DNA of 64,000 nt, taken from NCBI RefSeq assembly GCF_000023445.1, contig NC_012881.1, positions 2,534,501 to 2,598,500 on the forward strand, written 5' to 3'. Both the position numbers and the translations under genes were made by a program. Origin of the DNA: Maridesulfovibrio salexigens DSM 2638. GTDB taxonomy: Bacteria; Desulfobacterota; Desulfovibrionia; Desulfovibrionales; Desulfovibrionaceae. The number at the start of each line of letters is the position of its first letter. Positions within the stretch are counted from its first letter, which is position 1. This document shows positions 27,426 through 36,067 of the stretch, in pieces. The notes under the pieces are model-generated. The model was given only the letters and a program-made list of their open reading frames with translations. It had not been told where the DNA came from and ran no database searches.

Positions 27426-27564
27426 TTTATTCTCCTAAGGACTGCAATAAAATCATAAGTTAATAGGATAAATATTTACCCCAGTTGTCAGTTTCATATC
27501 AAGTCTAAAAGGAGAGACTAAGTCGAGGACGATAAAATTATAGAAAAAACAAATAAAAATTAAC

Positions 27565-27972
27565 TTACTTCTTACCTTTCTTCTCCTGAGCAATACGCTC
27601 CATATCTTCGTCATAAGAAGCTACATTCCAAGGAAATGATTTACGGGCAGTCATGACCGCAAAATTTTCAACTTCCTGTACCCACTGGCGATAATCTTCA
27701 AGAACCCGCTCACCCAGCGGTGTGAGGCTACAGCCTTTGCGTCCACGGGTTTTAAGAACCAGAGAATCACCGAGCACTTCTTCGGTGTTCTTGAGCCTTC
27801 CCCATGCCGCACGGTAGGACATTCCGAGCGCCTTAGCTGCTTTATTCAACGAGCCTTGTTTTTCAATCTGCTCCAACAGTTGCGCCCTTCCAAGGCCGAA
27901 AAGCATACCTTCTTCTGTTTCCAGCCATAAGTTCAATCGCACCCTAGGACAGAAATTTTCATCGCTCGCCAT
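27565..27972 (-). CDS. ModE-type winged-helix regulator lacking molybdate domains
   Basis: A 135-aa DNA-binding protein. Residues 8-110 match the N-terminal LysR-like winged helix of ModE (RVRLNLWLETEEGMLFGLGR, then QGSLNKAAKALGMSYRAAWG and a wing with TRGRKGCSLTPLGERVL). The C-terminal TOBE/Mop molybdate-binding domains of full ModE are missing and replaced by a charged tail. Such short forms occur in sulfate reducers and may regulate without binding molybdate. The ribosome binding site is AAGGAGG 7 nt before the ATG. No molybdate transporter is nearby, so its target is open. Confidence 0.88.
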   Translation of the reverse strand: MASDENFCPRVRLNLWLETEEGMLFGLGRAQLLEQIEKQGSLNKAAKALGMSYRAAWGRLKNTEEVLGDSLVLKTRGRKGCSLTPLGERVLEDYRQWVQEVENFAVMTARKSFPWNVASYDEDMERIAQEKKGKK

Positions 27973-28258
27973 TATTCAGCCTCCTTATATTTACATTCGC
28001 TTTCTGTTTACTTTTTTTGATAACATAAACAAAGCAGCGCACAAAGTACATGCCTCAAACCAATGAGAATAAATCTATAACCAGCACAATCAGCTGCAAG
28101 AGCAAAATAATATTATAGCTGCTCAACTCTTGCTTTTCCTGAAACTCTAACTAAACTCTCAGCTCCGCAGCCAAATCCGCCTTTCCTCTGATTTTTTAAC
28201 ACCGGATCTGCTATATAAGGCTGACTACGTTTGAATTTATACGGAGTTTTTCCCGCTT

Positions 28259-29650
28259 ATGAATATGACCACCGCAGACATGACCAACTCTCCATACAAA
28301 ACCATATGGAACCTGTCATGGCCTCAGATACTGATGATGCTCTTCCACTTGATGATCGGTCTTGTGGATGTCTGGGTTGCGTCCAAACTGGGCCGTGAAA
28401 TTCAGGCTTCAATGGGCATGATCAGCCAGTCTCTTTTCTTCTTTCTGGTCATCGCCATGGCCACTGCCAATGGATCAGTGGCCGCAATAAGCCAGTCCAT
28501 CGGTGCGGGCATGATGCTCAGGGCTAAGCGGTACGTAGGTCTATGCTTCATCATCGGAGCCATATTAGGGCTGATAATCTTCACTATAGGTTTTCCATAC
28601 AGAAACGGAATCCTAACCATTTTGCAAGTCCCTGAGGAAATGCGCTATGTAATGGAATATTTCATTGAAGTATTCCTTTATCTCGTGCCCATCTACTACA
28701 TGCTGATCATTACCAACGCGGTCTTCCGGGCCCAGAAAAAGGTAATGCTGCCGCTCTACAGCATGATTATCGTCACTGTTACCAACACGATTGGTGACTT
28801 AGGGCTCGGGATGGGTATGTGGGGGTTCCCCGATCTCGGATACAAAGGACTGGCCTGGGCAACATTCGGCTCAATAACCATGGGCGCCATATTTAACGTC
28901 ATAGTGCTCATAAAATCGGGCGACCTTCGGCGTAAATGCATTGCTCCGTTACGCTGGATGAAAAGCGCTTTCCCCTACCTTTTCAAGGTAGCGTGGCCTA
29001 GCGGTCTGATGCAATTAGTCTGGCATTCCGGATACATGGTACTCTACTCCATCACTGCAAGTCTGCCTGAAAACAACGTAATCGCGCTGGCAGGCATGAC
29101 TGCGGGTATCCGCATTGAGTCCATCCTGTTCCTGCCCGCATTTGCTTTCAACATGACTGCTTCGATTATCATCGGGCATTACCTTGGGGATGGCAAAGCT
29201 GACGAGGCAAAGAAATTCGGGTATAGAATATTGTTTCTGGCTATCGGATTCCTGAGCATTACCGCACTGCTGCTTTGGCAGGTAATTTACCCGGTAACAT
29301 CCATCATTGCCCCGGAACAGGTGGTCCTTGATGAAGCCGTAAACTATCTCTACTATAACATGCTCGCTATTCCGTTTACCCTGACCTCAATGATCATGGC
29401 CGGAGCATTAAACGGAGCTGGAGCGACCCTTTACAACTTGTTCATTTTCGCCATCACCGTATGGGGATGCAGACTGCCGCTGGCCTATTTTCTGGGACAC
29501 GAGGTACTGCATTCAGCCACCGGAATCTGGATGGCCATGCTCATATCGCAAGGAGTACAGGCATCCATCATTTTTTACACATTCTCATGTAGAAACTGGC
29601 AGAAGTTCAGCATGATCAAGAAAAACAATAAAAGGACCAGTAATGAATAA
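28259..29650 (+). CDS. MATE-family efflux transporter
   Basis: A 463-aa polytopic inner-membrane protein with about twelve hydrophobic segments. MATE features include SWPQILMMLFHLMIGLVDVW near residue 20, the polar loop GREIQASMGMISQS, and a second-half repeat beginning KVAWPSGLMQLVWHSGYMVL. This is a different subfamily from the DinF-like gene at 1.3 kb. Several in-frame ATGs lie close together at the N-terminus and the exact start is uncertain by up to seven codons. It overlaps the next gene by 8 nt, which implies coupled translation with the DUF2156 protein. Confidence 0.9.
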   Translation: MNMTTADMTNSPYKTIWNLSWPQILMMLFHLMIGLVDVWVASKLGREIQASMGMISQSLFFFLVIAMATANGSVAAISQSIGAGMMLRAKRYVGLCFIIGAILGLIIFTIGFPYRNGILTILQVPEEMRYVMEYFIEVFLYLVPIYYMLIITNAVFRAQKKVMLPLYSMIIVTVTNTIGDLGLGMGMWGFPDLGYKGLAWATFGSITMGAIFNVIVLIKSGDLRRKCIAPLRWMKSAFPYLFKVAWPSGLMQLVWHSGYMVLYSITASLPENNVIALAGMTAGIRIESILFLPAFAFNMTASIIIGHYLGDGKADEAKKFGYRILFLAIGFLSITALLLWQVIYPVTSIIAPEQVVLDEAVNYLYYNMLAIPFTLTSMIMAGALNGAGATLYNLFIFAITVWGCRLPLAYFLGHEVLHSATGIWMAMLISQGVQASIIFYTFSCRNWQKFSMIKKNNKRTSNE

Positions 29651-30527
29651 CGAATTCAAGCCCATCACCCTTGAATGCCAGGATGAATTTGAAAAAGCGC
29701 TTGCGGCCTGTCCGCAAAGGACCTCTGATTTCACCTTTGCCAACATCTGGGGCTGGACCGAACATTACGGTCTTGAAATAAGCTGCGGAAAATCCGGGCT
29801 CATTCATGTGCGCCAGACCAAACCTGAAGTCATCAACTGGGCCCCCATTGGAGACTGGTTCAGCGCGGACTGGGAAAAATGTGAACTCATGAGTACCCCC
29901 GGAACTAAATTCACACGCATCCCCGAAAAACTGGCCCTGCATCTCAAAGAAATTTTCGGTGACAAAATCGAAATCACAGAGAACCGCGACCATTTTGATT
30001 ACATCTATTCCGTTCAGGAACTGATTGAACTGCGCGGCAACCGATTCCATAAAAAGAAAAATCTCTACCGCCAGTTCATGAAAAAGTACGACTACGAGTA
30101 CCGCGAAATCACACCTGATTGCGTAGAAGAAGTGCTGGAAATGCAACTTGAATGGTATCGCTGGCAGGAAGAAAAGAACTTCTCACCCGCCCTTGTCGCC
30201 GAGAACGAAGCCATTGCCAAAGTTCTCAAGGAAATGGACACCATCAAAAATCTCACCGGCGGAACCCTGAGAATCGACAATCGCATCATAGCCTACACCA
30301 TTGCCGAGCCTTTGGGCGAAGACACAATCGTTATCCACTTTGAAAAAGGAAACACCTATTTCAAAGGCGTCTATCAGGCCATCAACCAGATGTTCCTCGA
30401 AAACAACGCCAGCGACAAAAAATTCGTTAACCGTGAGCAGGATCTCGGCGAACCCGGTCTGCGCAAAGCAAAAGAATCATACAATCCAGTACATTTTATG
30501 AAGAAGTACGAGCTTGTAGTTTTGTAG
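29643..30527 (+). CDS. DUF2156 family protein (aminoacyl-phospholipid transferase C-terminal-like)
   Basis: A 294-aa soluble protein of the DUF2156 family, which has a tandem GNAT-like fold related to the catalytic half of MprF lysyl-phosphatidylglycerol synthases. Diagnostic phrases are QRTSDFTFANIWGWTEHYGL, ELRGNRFHKKKNLYRQFMKK, and at the end FVNREQDLGEPGLRKAKESY. It has no membrane part, so it is the short stand-alone type. AAAGGA stands before the ATG. It overlaps the MATE gene by 8 nt, so the two probably act together, for example in modifying and exporting an aminoacylated product. This is inference. Confidence 0.88.
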   Translation: MNNEFKPITLECQDEFEKALAACPQRTSDFTFANIWGWTEHYGLEISCGKSGLIHVRQTKPEVINWAPIGDWFSADWEKCELMSTPGTKFTRIPEKLALHLKEIFGDKIEITENRDHFDYIYSVQELIELRGNRFHKKKNLYRQFMKKYDYEYREITPDCVEEVLEMQLEWYRWQEEKNFSPALVAENEAIAKVLKEMDTIKNLTGGTLRIDNRIIAYTIAEPLGEDTIVIHFEKGNTYFKGVYQAINQMFLENNASDKKFVNREQDLGEPGLRKAKESYNPVHFMKKYELVVL

Positions 30528-30560
30528 TTTGATTTGATGCGCTTTTTTATGAAAAGACTT

Positions 30561-30615
30561 TTGCCTCCGGCGACTTACCCCCTTTAAAAAGGGTTTAAGA
30601 ATCCCAAACTTTTTT
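30561..30615 (+). repeat. Interspersed repeat, copy 1 (plus orientation)
   Basis: Contains GCCTCCGGCGAC, a short palindrome CCCTTTAAAAAGGG, then TTAAGAATCCCAAAC and a T-run. The reverse complement reappears, with a longer middle, at 32003-32073, so the two copies flank one gene as an imperfect inverted pair. Confidence 0.75.
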
Positions 30616-30662
30616 AGTATGGCTTCGCCGCTTCGTTATATTCTATTGTAACTTGATTTAAT

Positions 30663-31958
30663 ATGCTTTTTAATCAAACTGAACGAAAAAGATTCGTAGT
30701 ATTGGGGCTGGATGGACTTCCGGCCTCTCTTGCTTTGAAATGGGCAAAAAGATTGCCCAATCTCGCCCGCATTGCCGGAAAGTGCGATTCCATTTCTGCC
30801 GAACTGCCGGAACTTTCCCCGGTAAACTGGACATCATTCTTTACTGCCCAAAAACCGGAAAGACATGGACTTTACGGCTTCACATCCATTGATCCGCAAA
30901 GCTACACCCTTTCCATTAACAACTTCGAGCAGGTACTCTGCCCGACAATTTTTGATGCTCTGGGCAAAAACGGATTGATCAGCAAGGTCATTAACCTACC
31001 TAATACTTACCCCGCCAAGCCGCTGCGAGGCATGCTGATTTCCGGCTTTGTTGCTGATTCATTTGAGAAAGCTGTTCACCCACCCTTCCTGCTCGGCCCA
31101 CTTCGCGATGCAAGCTATCAGCTCGAAGCAGACACCAGCCGGGGAATAATGGACCCGGATTATCTTTTCGATCAAGTCGCGCGCACTCTTGAGGGACGGT
31201 TAAAGGTACTTGAATTACTTTGGAATGATCTTGCATGGGATTTATTCACCATTGTCTTTACGGAAACAGACCGCCTGTTCCATTTTTTCTATCCCGCTTT
31301 CGAAGACGACAACCATCCCCTCGCTTCCAAGGCAACAGAATTTATGCATAAATGGGATCATGCAATAGGTGTGGTGCTGGATAAATTCAAAACTCTGCCG
31401 GGAGATAAAAAGCTTATCAGTTTTGCGGATCATGGCTTCGCTGCCCTTGAAACAGAAGTGGACCTGAACACCTTTCTCGTACAACAGGGCTGTCTGGAAT
31501 ACACCCAGCCCGCAAAGGACCAGTGGGATTCCTCAATAATTGCCCCGAGCAGCAAAGCATTTGCCCTTGATCCCGGAAGGATATATATCCATACCTCTGA
31601 TTTTGCACGTGGACAGATTGATCCAGCACACACAGATAAAATTACTGCTGAAATAGCGGACAAACTCATGAAGCTTGAGTTCAACGGACAAAAGGTGATG
31701 AGGCAGGTTCTGACCAAACGTGAAGCCTATGGAGACAGCCCTATAGGCAACCCTCCGGACCTGATCTGCACCGCAAAACCCGGATTCGATCTTAAGGCTA
31801 AATTTGACCGCGCTGAAATCTTCGGTTTCCATGGCAGAACCGGAACTCATACAGTGCAAGACGCATTTTTCTACAGCTCCGATGGACAGCAGATTAACAC
31901 CATGCACCAAACCGGACAAATCATACTTGACTGGTTCAATATTACTCTGCCAGATTAA
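30663..31958 (+). CDS. Alkaline-phosphatase-superfamily phosphodiesterase/phosphatase
   Basis: A 431-aa soluble metal-dependent hydrolase of the type I phosphodiesterase/nucleotide pyrophosphatase group. The first metal-binding aspartate is in VVLGLDGLPASL. The nucleophile region is SPVNWTSFFTAQKPERHGLY near residue 58, later ligands are in TETDRLFHFFYP (D..H) and SFADHGFAALE (DHG), and a final histidine is in FHGRTGTH. There is no signal peptide, so it is cytoplasmic. No Shine-Dalgarno is obvious. It is flanked on both sides by inverted copies of an interspersed repeat and is an isolated transcription unit. The substrate is unknown. Confidence 0.87.
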   Translation: MLFNQTERKRFVVLGLDGLPASLALKWAKRLPNLARIAGKCDSISAELPELSPVNWTSFFTAQKPERHGLYGFTSIDPQSYTLSINNFEQVLCPTIFDALGKNGLISKVINLPNTYPAKPLRGMLISGFVADSFEKAVHPPFLLGPLRDASYQLEADTSRGIMDPDYLFDQVARTLEGRLKVLELLWNDLAWDLFTIVFTETDRLFHFFYPAFEDDNHPLASKATEFMHKWDHAIGVVLDKFKTLPGDKKLISFADHGFAALETEVDLNTFLVQQGCLEYTQPAKDQWDSSIIAPSSKAFALDPGRIYIHTSDFARGQIDPAHTDKITAEIADKLMKLEFNGQKVMRQVLTKREAYGDSPIGNPPDLICTAKPGFDLKAKFDRAEIFGFHGRTGTHTVQDAFFYSSDGQQINTMHQTGQIILDWFNITLPD

Positions 31959-32002
31959 CAAATTCACAACTAATTCTATATACGAAACGGCAAAGCCCTA
32001 TT

Positions 32003-32073
32003 AAAAGTTTTTGGGATTCTTAAACCCTCTTTACAAAAAGGGTTTAAGGCCCCCGGCAGGGCCGCCGGAGGCA
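32003..32073 (-). repeat. Interspersed repeat, copy 2 (minus orientation)
   Basis: Carries GTTTTTGGGATTCTTAAACC, an internal AAACCC/GGGTTT hairpin and GGCCGCCGGAGGC, the inverted form of the element at 30561. It ends 10 nt before the helicase ATG, and its GGAGG is the only Shine-Dalgarno-like sequence upstream of that gene. Confidence 0.75.
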
Positions 32074-32083
32074 TACATACATC

Positions 32084-34207
32084 ATGATCGATTTTAAAAA
32101 TGAATTGAACCCGGCACAGTACGAAGCAGCTACACATCCACAGGGTCCCGTGCTGGTAATTGCGGGTGCTGGCAGCGGCAAAACCCGTACAATTGTATAC
32201 CGTCTGGCATGGTTGGTAGAACAGGGCATCCCGCCGGAATCCATTCTGCTGATGACCTTCACCCGTAAGGCTGCGCAGGAAATGCTTCAGCGTACCGAGC
32301 TGATTCTGGGCAGAAATCTGCACGGCACTCAAGGCGGAACATTCCACGCTTTCGCTTATTCCGTACTGCGTCAAAACGCGGCTGAAATCGGCTTTCCGAA
32401 TGGCATAACCCTCATGGACCGCAGTGACTCTGAAGCCGCAGTCAAAGAAGTAAAAGATCAGCTTAAATTCGGTAAGGGAGACCGCTCATACCCCAAAAAA
32501 TCCACCCTGCTGGATATGATCAGCAAGTCTCGTAACAAAGAACTTTCCATTGATACGCTGGTCAATTCCGAAGCTTTCCATCTGGCAACCTACGCTTCCG
32601 AAATGGAACAAATAGCTAAGGGCTACGCTGTTTATAAAAAACAGCACGGTTTGATGGATTATGACGACCTGCTCTTCTACCTTGAAGAACTGCTGACAAA
32701 AGACAAATTCCTGCGTAATTCCCTGCGTTCACGCTACCAGTACATCATGGTCGATGAATATCAGGATACCAACCTTGTGCAGGCTCGCATTGTCGGTTTG
32801 CTGGCCGGAAAAAACGGAAACGTCATGGCTGTAGGTGATGATGCTCAGTCCATCTATTCTTTCCGTGGCGCGGATGTAACCAACATCCTTAAATTTCCTG
32901 ACATTTTTGAAGACGTAAAAATTGTACGTCTGGAACAGAACTATCGTTCCACACAGCCCATCCTTGATCTGACCAACGCTATTCTGGACGGGGCTGAAAC
33001 AAAATTCGATAAGAAACTTTTCACCGAACAGACATGGGGCGATAAGCCGCAACTCATGGTTCCGCTCAGCGATTTCAGCCAGTCCAACCGCGTGCTGGAC
33101 CGGATCATTGAATTGCAGAAAAAACATGGTCCCGAAGAGGTCGCAGTACTTTTCCGCGCCGGATACCAGAGTTACGGTCTGGAAGTTGCCCTGAAACGAT
33201 TGGGTGTAGGATTCAAAAAATACGGCGGCCTGAAATTCAACGAAGCCGCACACATCAAAGATGTTCTGGCTTTCATGCGTCTGGTCAGCAATCCAGCGGA
33301 CATTATCGCATGGCAACGCACCCTTGGACATATCAAGGGAGTCGGACCCAAAACCGCCACTAAAATCGCACAGGCTGTAATTTCTGCTGACCAGAAGGCA
33401 CTTGGGAAATTCACCAAGAAATATCAGTTGCTGCAGGACATCCTGCGTGACCTTGATGGACTAAGGAAGAAAAACTCTTCTCCGGCAACCTGTCTTGAGA
33501 TCATAGTTCCGCTCTACAGGCCGTTACTGGTTGCCCAGTACCCGGACGATTACCCGCGCCGCGAAGCCGGAATCGAACAGCTCAGCCAGATTGCATCCAA
33601 CTACGATGATCTGGAATTTTTCCTGACCGACCTCTGCCTTGATCCTGATCAGCACAGCGAGGAAGAAAAAAAAGAAGATGTGGTCACTCTCTCCACCATT
33701 CATTCCGCCAAAGGACTGGAGTGGAATGCGGTCATCATCATTGACCTTGTGGAAGACCGTTTTCCTTCCCGCAAATCCATGCAAAAGCCTCAGGAATACG
33801 AGGAAGAACGCCGTCTGCTTTACGTGGCCTGTACCCGCGCACGCAAGGAGCTGATCATGTGCGCCCCGGCATCCATCAACCGCAAAAACACCGACTTCTC
33901 CGAACCTGCGGTGCCCAGTCCATTTCTGCGTGAGCTTGATAACGCACTCTTTGATGAATTGCAGGAATCCTATTCCGGCGGCATGGCGAAGAAAAAGAAT
34001 GCTCCGGTAAATCCTGCTGCCTATACCGATACAGCTCCTTCAATCTCAGCTTCCAAGAAGCCCTCGCCCATGAAGCTGGGGCATTGCAAGCACAAGATTT
34101 TCGGACGTGGCAAAATCATCGAACGCATCGAGCCCAACAAGCTGCGCATCAATTTCCCCGGCTTTGGACCAAAGGTCATTGTCGAAGATTTTGTGGAGAT
34201 GCTGTAA
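32084..34207 (+). CDS. UvrD/PcrA/Rep-type superfamily 1 ATP-dependent DNA helicase
   Basis: A 707-aa 3'-5' SF1A helicase. All motifs are visible: Q motif and Walker A (LNPAQYEAA, AGAGSGKT near residue 30), Ia TFTRKAAQEM, II VDEYQDTN near 222, III GDDAQSIYSFRGAD, IV RLEQNYRST, V TIHSAKGLEW, VI YVACTRARKEL. A C-terminal segment (about 655-707) with a GRGKIIERIEPNKLRINF phrase resembles the PcrA/UvrD tail, which binds RNA polymerase. Its start follows a repeat element that supplies GGAGG at long spacing. It lies 3 nt before thiL. The precise paralogue (uvrD or pcrA) is not resolved. Confidence 0.93.
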   Translation: MIDFKNELNPAQYEAATHPQGPVLVIAGAGSGKTRTIVYRLAWLVEQGIPPESILLMTFTRKAAQEMLQRTELILGRNLHGTQGGTFHAFAYSVLRQNAAEIGFPNGITLMDRSDSEAAVKEVKDQLKFGKGDRSYPKKSTLLDMISKSRNKELSIDTLVNSEAFHLATYASEMEQIAKGYAVYKKQHGLMDYDDLLFYLEELLTKDKFLRNSLRSRYQYIMVDEYQDTNLVQARIVGLLAGKNGNVMAVGDDAQSIYSFRGADVTNILKFPDIFEDVKIVRLEQNYRSTQPILDLTNAILDGAETKFDKKLFTEQTWGDKPQLMVPLSDFSQSNRVLDRIIELQKKHGPEEVAVLFRAGYQSYGLEVALKRLGVGFKKYGGLKFNEAAHIKDVLAFMRLVSNPADIIAWQRTLGHIKGVGPKTATKIAQAVISADQKALGKFTKKYQLLQDILRDLDGLRKKNSSPATCLEIIVPLYRPLLVAQYPDDYPRREAGIEQLSQIASNYDDLEFFLTDLCLDPDQHSEEEKKEDVVTLSTIHSAKGLEWNAVIIIDLVEDRFPSRKSMQKPQEYEEERRLLYVACTRARKELIMCAPASINRKNTDFSEPAVPSPFLRELDNALFDELQESYSGGMAKKKNAPVNPAAYTDTAPSISASKKPSPMKLGHCKHKIFGRGKIIERIEPNKLRINFPGFGPKVIVEDFVEML

Positions 34208-34210
34208 ACA

Positions 34211-35182
34211 ATGACAAAATTAAATTCAGAACAGGATTTCCTGACCCTGATCGACAAATATTTTCCATCCGAAAACGGCCATGTCACGCTTGGACGCGGA
34301 GATGACTGCTCTATCCTTCGTTCCGGCACAGACCTGTGCATCAGTAAAGATCTGTTTCTGGAAGATGTGCATTTCAGACGCTCGTACTTCTCTCCGGCAG
34401 ACATCGGCTACAAAGCCCTTGCAGTTAATATCAGTGATATTGCGGCGATGGGCGGACAGCCCTGCGGATTTGCACTGGGTTTAATTATCCCGCCCAGTCT
34501 GGAAAGTGAATTCTGGGAACCATTCTTTCAATCAATGTCTGCCCTTGCGAAACAGCACGGGTTGATTCTGGCAGGAGGAGACCTGTCCGGCGGTCAGTAT
34601 CTGGGAATTTCAGTTACAGTCTGGGGCGAAGCTGCGGGAGGCCGTTTTCTTTCTCGGGGCAATGCTGTACCGGGAGATATTTTATTCCTGCATGGTCCGG
34701 CAGGTATGGCCCGCACCGGACTGCTGGCACTTGAAGAATCAGGCACAAAAGCTACCGATTTTTACCCGGAATGTGTGCAAGCGCATCTGCGCCCGCCCAT
34801 GCGCGTTGCAGCCGGCATCAAACTGGCTGAGTCGGAACACGTAAAAGGACTGATGGACCTCTCGGATGGTCTGGCCCGTGACCTGCCCCGTTTTCTGGGC
34901 TGCTGTGAAGGTAGTTTAGGTGCTAGGATTTCACTTGATGAATCGCAATTGCACGAAGAAATCATTCACTATGCTGAATCAAAATCAATTTCCGCTGCCG
35001 AACACGCTTTCCTCGGCGGAGAGGACTATGCCCTGTTCGGAGCTGCTTCAGCTGATGGCTTTGCAGAACTGAAGGCAAAAATCCCCGGCCTGCACCAGAT
35101 AGGCACAATCACCGGGGACAACAAAATTTTACTTAACGGCAAAGAATACACTGCCGGTGGATTTGATCACTTTTCCAAATAA
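34211..35182 (+). CDS. thiL: Thiamine-monophosphate kinase ThiL
   Basis: Phosphorylates thiamine monophosphate to the cofactor thiamine diphosphate, the last step of synthesis. The 323 aa match the family. Features are the N-terminal GRGDDCSILRSG, the metal and ATP region SKDLFLEDVHFRRSYFSPAD followed by KALAVNISDIAAMGG, LAGGDLSGG, MDLSDGLARDLPRFL near residue 216, and FLGGEDYALFG near 278. The start lies 3 nt after the helicase stop, so it is in the same operon. Its stop codon directly abuts that of the convergent TrhA gene with no spacer. ThiC is encoded 0.9 kb away on the other strand. Confidence 0.95.
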   Translation: MTKLNSEQDFLTLIDKYFPSENGHVTLGRGDDCSILRSGTDLCISKDLFLEDVHFRRSYFSPADIGYKALAVNISDIAAMGGQPCGFALGLIIPPSLESEFWEPFFQSMSALAKQHGLILAGGDLSGGQYLGISVTVWGEAAGGRFLSRGNAVPGDILFLHGPAGMARTGLLALEESGTKATDFYPECVQAHLRPPMRVAAGIKLAESEHVKGLMDLSDGLARDLPRFLGCCEGSLGARISLDESQLHEEIIHYAESKSISAAEHAFLGGEDYALFGAASADGFAELKAKIPGLHQIGTITGDNKILLNGKEYTAGGFDHFSK

Positions 35183-35839
35183 TTACCACCCCAGCGCGGT
35201 AATATATTCGTACATTACCCAAAAATGGCAGAAACTTCCGGCCATGACAAATACATGGAAAATTTCATGGAAGCCAAAGAATTCCGGCCACGGATCAGGC
35301 CGTTTCATTGCATAAATAACCGCGCCGATTGAATACATGATTCCGCCGGCAAGCAGCCAGAGCAATGCTCCGACCTGCAAAGCCTGAATCAAGGGATAAG
35401 CCCCGACAATTACCAGCCAACCCATGGCTAGATAAAATCCGGTGGACAACCATCGCGGCGCATTCAACCAGACCATTTTGGTAATAATCCCAGCCAATGC
35501 CATGCTCCATATTGCAGCGAACAAAGACCATCCCCACGCTCCTTTAAGCCCCACAAGGCATATAGGCGTGTAGGTTGCGGCAATATAAATATAGATCATG
35601 GAATGGTCGAGCTTACGCAGCCACATGATCCCCCGCTTGGAAAGGGGCAACCAATGGTACAAAGTGCTCGCAAGGTAAAGCAAAACCATACCGCCGCCAA
35701 AAACCGAAAAAGTAACCACATGCATTACGCTGGTCGGATTTACAGATGAAACCAACAGCATAACCAGCCCGGCAATAGCGAGGCAAAAGCCTATAAAATG
35801 AGTTAACCCGCTCATGGGTTCGCGTACGTATTGCAGCAT
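35183..35839 (-). CDS. Hemolysin III/TrhA family membrane protein (PAQR)
   Basis: A 218-aa inner-membrane protein with seven predicted helices. ATG 35839 follows AAGGACGGG; a longer frame adds 29 residues unlike the family. The PAQR metal-site residues are present: STLYHWLP (S and H near residue 60), KLDHSMIYIYIAATYTP (D and H) and FHEIFHVFVMAGSFCHFW (HxxxH). Bacterial members are linked to membrane energetics and fluidity homeostasis; haemolysis is a historical name. It stands alone and converges on thiL with no intergenic space, so antisense read-through is likely. Confidence 0.93.
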   Translation of the reverse strand: MLQYVREPMSGLTHFIGFCLAIAGLVMLLVSSVNPTSVMHVVTFSVFGGGMVLLYLASTLYHWLPLSKRGIMWLRKLDHSMIYIYIAATYTPICLVGLKGAWGWSLFAAIWSMALAGIITKMVWLNAPRWLSTGFYLAMGWLVIVGAYPLIQALQVGALLWLLAGGIMYSIGAVIYAMKRPDPWPEFFGFHEIFHVFVMAGSFCHFWVMYEYITALGW

Positions 35840-35984
35840 AATATCCCGTCCTTGAATAGCGAGTTGGATAACAAAATTTGGCCCTGACTTTTTTTCCGGA
35901 AAACCAACTTGCAGAACATTCTGCAAAAAGCGGGCAAAAGCTCACATTCAAACGATCGTTTAAATTCAATACGTAACAGTACAC

Positions 35985-36020
35985 AAAAAAAGCCCGTAAC
36001 ACCAGCAGTGTTACGGGCCA
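35985..36020 (-). terminator. Intrinsic terminator after thiC
   Basis: A perfect 11-bp stem GCCCGTAACAC / GTGTTACGGGC with a seven-T run on the minus strand, about 50 nt after the thiC stop. Confidence 0.9.
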
Positions 36021-36067
36021 TTATCATCTATAGAACGTACAGAGCGGCTCTTATGATATGATCAGGA

